From Chloromonas sp. AAM2 (taxonomy: Eukaryota > Chlorophyta > Chlorophyceae > Chlamydomonadales > Chlamydomonadaceae): a DNA stretch of 10,329 nucleotides. The translations under genes and the position numbers were made by a program. The notes below the pieces were generated by a model, which saw only the letters and a program-made list of their open reading frames with translations, was not told where the DNA came from and did not search any database. The stretch lies in the NCBI GenBank assembly GCA_004335635.1, contig QAXH01000651.1, positions 1-10,329 of the forward strand, read 5' to 3'. Each line of letters begins with the position of its first letter. Position 1 is the stretch's first letter. Positions 8,374-10,329 of the stretch are shown in pieces.

Positions 8374-8886
8374 CGCATGTAGTGCAGTGCTTATGAACAG
8401 CTTCAACTTTTTGGCTGGAGTGTTCAAATGAGTCGACCCCCGAGTGAGCTAACACCAAGCCGATGAACTGTGGTCAGCATGTCTGTGCATGTTCAGCAGT
8501 TGACTGATTTCAAAGCACGGCCTGTTCTGTTGCCTGGCACGGGCGCCATGGCCCCTTTTGTCAGATTATGTGTGCAGTTGCGCTCTTATTCCACGCTGAG
8601 AGATCTTGAACAACAGCAACGCAACTGTCTCATCATCATTCATTATTACATGGCTTTTCATGGTTTAACCTACGGTACTGCAGCTAGACACAATATCTCT
8701 CCAAGAATTACGCGCCTGACAATCGTTAAACCAAGAAAGGTCACTGGTAGCAGGGTGCCATCCGATCAACATGGTACGAATGCCATCACTGGCAACATGG
8801 TTCCAAGTCGAGAGCGGGGCGTCCCTGCCTCTCCTTGCTACAGCCTACTGGCCCTCTGGGGCTGGAACAGTTGCAAAAAGCAAACG
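8374..8886. other. Intergenic region before the LINE fragment
   Basis: No supportable gene is present. A plus-strand frame of 152 codons at 8470-8928 has no family motif and runs into the antisense of the LINE fragment at its end, so I regard it as chance. Confidence 0.5.
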
Positions 8887-9285
8887 TTAGACGCTGGAAG
8901 TGTCAGGCATGCGTCCCATGTGGCCTAGCCACCTGAGCCTGAGCAGGGCACTAATGGCAGGTTGATGAGTTCTGGCGTAGAGGTCAGCATTGCTGATCAG
9001 CTCTGGGCCTAGACGTTCATGCAGAATGCGTCGCAGGCAGGTGTTGTTGAACACATCCAACTGGTGTTGCTGAGCTCTAGTTGGTGCCCATGACTCAGCA
9101 GCCCCATAAATCAGGATAGGCACAACAATCGCCTTATAAATGCGCATCTTGCTGGTCAAGCTGAAACCCCTATCACTGAACACCTTGCGTTGAAGGTCAT
9201 GGCAGGGCCTACTAAAGAAACATCTCCACAGATTGGCATGTAGCAAGCACGGTTTTGCTTTAAGACTCGGTTTAAGACTTGGTTG
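8887..9285 (-). mobile_element. LINE (non-LTR retrotransposon) ORF2 fragment, C-terminal to the RT core
   Basis: The minus-strand frame is open from 9285 to a TAA at 8887. From about 9205 it reads like the region following the catalytic reverse transcriptase domain of LINE ORF2 proteins: KVFSDRGFSLTSKMRIYKAI, then VVPILIYGAAESWAPTRAQQ, LDVFNNTCLRRIL, ISNADLYARTHQPAISALLR and RWLGHMGRMPD. The order K..IYKA.V.P.L.YGAESWAPT, LRRIL, then LRWLGH..RMPD is a familiar signature. The catalytic YxDD core, any endonuclease and the usual tail after RMPD are missing, so the copy cannot move by itself. The first residues upstream of about 9206, including a 12-bp in-frame duplication, show no family resemblance. 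It lies antisense to the BTB genes, between the orphan exon and copy C. Confidence 0.8.
9259..9282 (+). repeat. 12-bp tandem duplication (two units)
   Basis: TTTAAGACTCGG at 9259-9270 is followed by TTTAAGACTTGG at 9271-9282, 11 of 12 bases identical. It lies at the upstream edge of the LINE-derived frame, where it is read on the minus strand as a four-codon duplication. Confidence 0.85.
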
Positions 9286-9465
9286 CTAGGCTCTGTTGTT
9301 CGCAATACAGTATGTTGCAGGTAGCGCGCTGATACACGGTTCGCACACTGTCGCCTCAAGGTATGCAGTTTATTTTCAGCTACGTTTACCACCTATCGTT
9401 GCAGCCGTTGATTGGAGGCAAGAAGTCGGATGACATAACAAGCCCCATGTGGGTATGGATATGAT

Positions 9466-9483
9466 GCACGGGCTGCACGGGCG
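9466..9483 (+). promoter_or_regulatory. Paired GCACGGG motif upstream of BTB copy C
   Basis: GCACGGGCT at 9466-9474 is followed directly by GCACGGGCG at 9475-9483, about 60-80 bp before the copy C start codon. It corresponds to the pair at 5962-5979 before copy B. Either a promoter or 5' UTR element kept through duplication, or chance in GC-rich sequence. Confidence 0.35.
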
Positions 9484-9544
9484 CAATGAGCGAGGCCGAT
9501 GTAGCTAAACGCAGATATTTAGAAGCACATTTGTGACGATACCC

Positions 9545-10329
9545 ATGTCTAGGCAAGCCAAGAAGCGATACGGAGACGTCAATCTCGACCTGCTGCTTTG
9601 CTGCGCCGATGACGCATCGGTGCGGGTATGCAGCAAGCTGCTGGTCAAGGAAATCTTTGCAAGGCTACGACAGGAGCACCCAAGCACCAGCGCAGCCTCG
9701 CCGATGAAGTTAACCGTTCCGCAGGACGAGGCCGAAACCTGGGAAGTGGCTGATCACGAATCCGCTGTCCACCGGCGCACCGATGCTGACCTGGGTGAGT
9801 TTTGCGACTCGTTGCAGTGAGCAAGCTCAAAAGCGTAATGTGAGATGATCGAGCGATACAAGGGCAGCGGCGTGATGCAAGATAACCTTGTTATGTCCGA
9901 GATTTTAACCGCCCTGCACTACCCTGAACAAGAAAGCTGCAGGGGACAGAGCAGGCATGGCAGGCCACTTGGAAGGCTAAACACTACATGCTGCCTAGGC
10001 TCAATTCAATTGACAGAGAGAGGGATGCAAAACAACCCAGGTGGGTGCTAATAGCACCCTAATAAGAAAGTACAGGCAGGCACACTGGAAAAGAAAATAA
10101 TCTATTGACATCTAGGTTGCACTCACGGAGTAGGCTTGCTGAGATGTGTAGTGTCAGTGCGCAACATTCTGGTCTGGTGTGCAGGGCAACATTCAAGCGG
10201 TCATCACGCTAGCTGACAAGTACGGCTTGGTGCCAGCCCTACAAGCCTGCCAGCTCTTCATAACTACTATATATATGTATTTACACCAGGGAAGCCGTCA
10301 GAGGACACGGAACGGGATGGGCACCGCCC
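9545..10329 (+). pseudogene. BTB/POZ-like tandem copy C, damaged and cut by the window end
   Basis: Exon 1 is 9545-9794, ending at the family position LTW|GTGAGT. Intron 9795-10184 ends in GTGCAG. Exon 2 starts at 10185 (GNIQAVITLADKYGLVPALQ, then ACQLFITT) and stays open to the window end. Exon 1 has two lesions relative to copies A and B. About 24 bp are missing in frame between KLL and KEI, removing the SDATRSPAI segment, a core helix of the BTB-like fold. A net 8-bp deletion near 9737-9747 shifts the frame: before it the frame reads AETWEVA; after it the next frame reads NPLSTGAPMLTW. If spliced at the family donor, exon 2 is out of frame; unspliced, translation stops at 9820. A weak alternative donor after the TWE codons (GAA|GTGGCT) would restore frame while skipping about 15 residues. 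Pseudogene is the likeliest call; a sequencing error could explain the frameshift but not the in-frame loss. Confidence 0.7.

Noticed and set aside
8470..8928. 152-codon plus-strand open frame
   Set aside because: No family resemblance, and its end overlaps the antisense of a well-supported LINE fragment.
1..10329. Defence system, CRISPR array, or prokaryotic operon
   Set aside because: Genes are intron-split and eukaryotic in type; there are no regularly spaced repeats, and no nuclease, helicase or toxin-like motifs were seen.

Overview
This is a nuclear eukaryotic window, most likely from a green alga. I infer a core chlorophyte of the Chlamydomonadales type. The coding sequence is cut by short GT-AG introns. 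Intergenic DNA is long and rich in CA/TG and short tandem repeats, and base composition looks roughly balanced. The BTB-like proteins have the LxW / LADKY...LQACQxF arrangement I associate with algal BTB families. The species cannot be named from the sequence. Most real coding sequence only appears when exons are joined across introns, and two exons (1-60 and 7085-7298) have no start codon of their own.

Layout, all genes on the + strand unless stated. (1) 1-1169: last three exons of a GT4-type glycosyltransferase whose 5' part lies outside the window; all joins are phase 0. (2) 1170-2770: intergenic DNA with small tandem repeats, holding a short block (2343-2458) that recurs upstream of the next gene copy. 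(3) 2771-3994: BTB/POZ-like gene copy A, three exons, 261 codons, with a possible shift of the exon 2 splice acceptor. (4) 3995-6055: intergenic DNA holding the second copy of the block (5166-5272). (5) 6056-7298: BTB-like gene copy B, three exons, 273 codons, the best preserved. (6) 8190-8373: an orphan but open final exon of the same family, either an alternative last exon of copy B or the rest of a lost copy. (7) 8887-9285, minus strand: C-terminal part of a LINE (non-LTR retrotransposon) reverse transcriptase ORF. (8) 9545 to window end: BTB-like copy C, with an internal in-frame deletion and a frameshift in exon 1, probably a pseudogene, continuing past the window.

The main message is a tandem, head-to-tail expansion of a small BTB-like gene family at different stages of decay. 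Exon boundaries are conserved (intron 1 phase 0 after a Trp codon, intron 2 phase 2 within an Arg/Ser codon). Introns and spacers have diverged fully while exons remain alignable, so selection on protein has acted for some time. BTB proteins are often substrate adaptors of Cullin-3 ubiquitin ligases, but nothing here proves that role. A second pattern is at least ten short (12-21 bp) sequences duplicated exactly once in tandem, nearly all in noncoding DNA. I found no RNA gene, CRISPR array, defence system or other known cassette.
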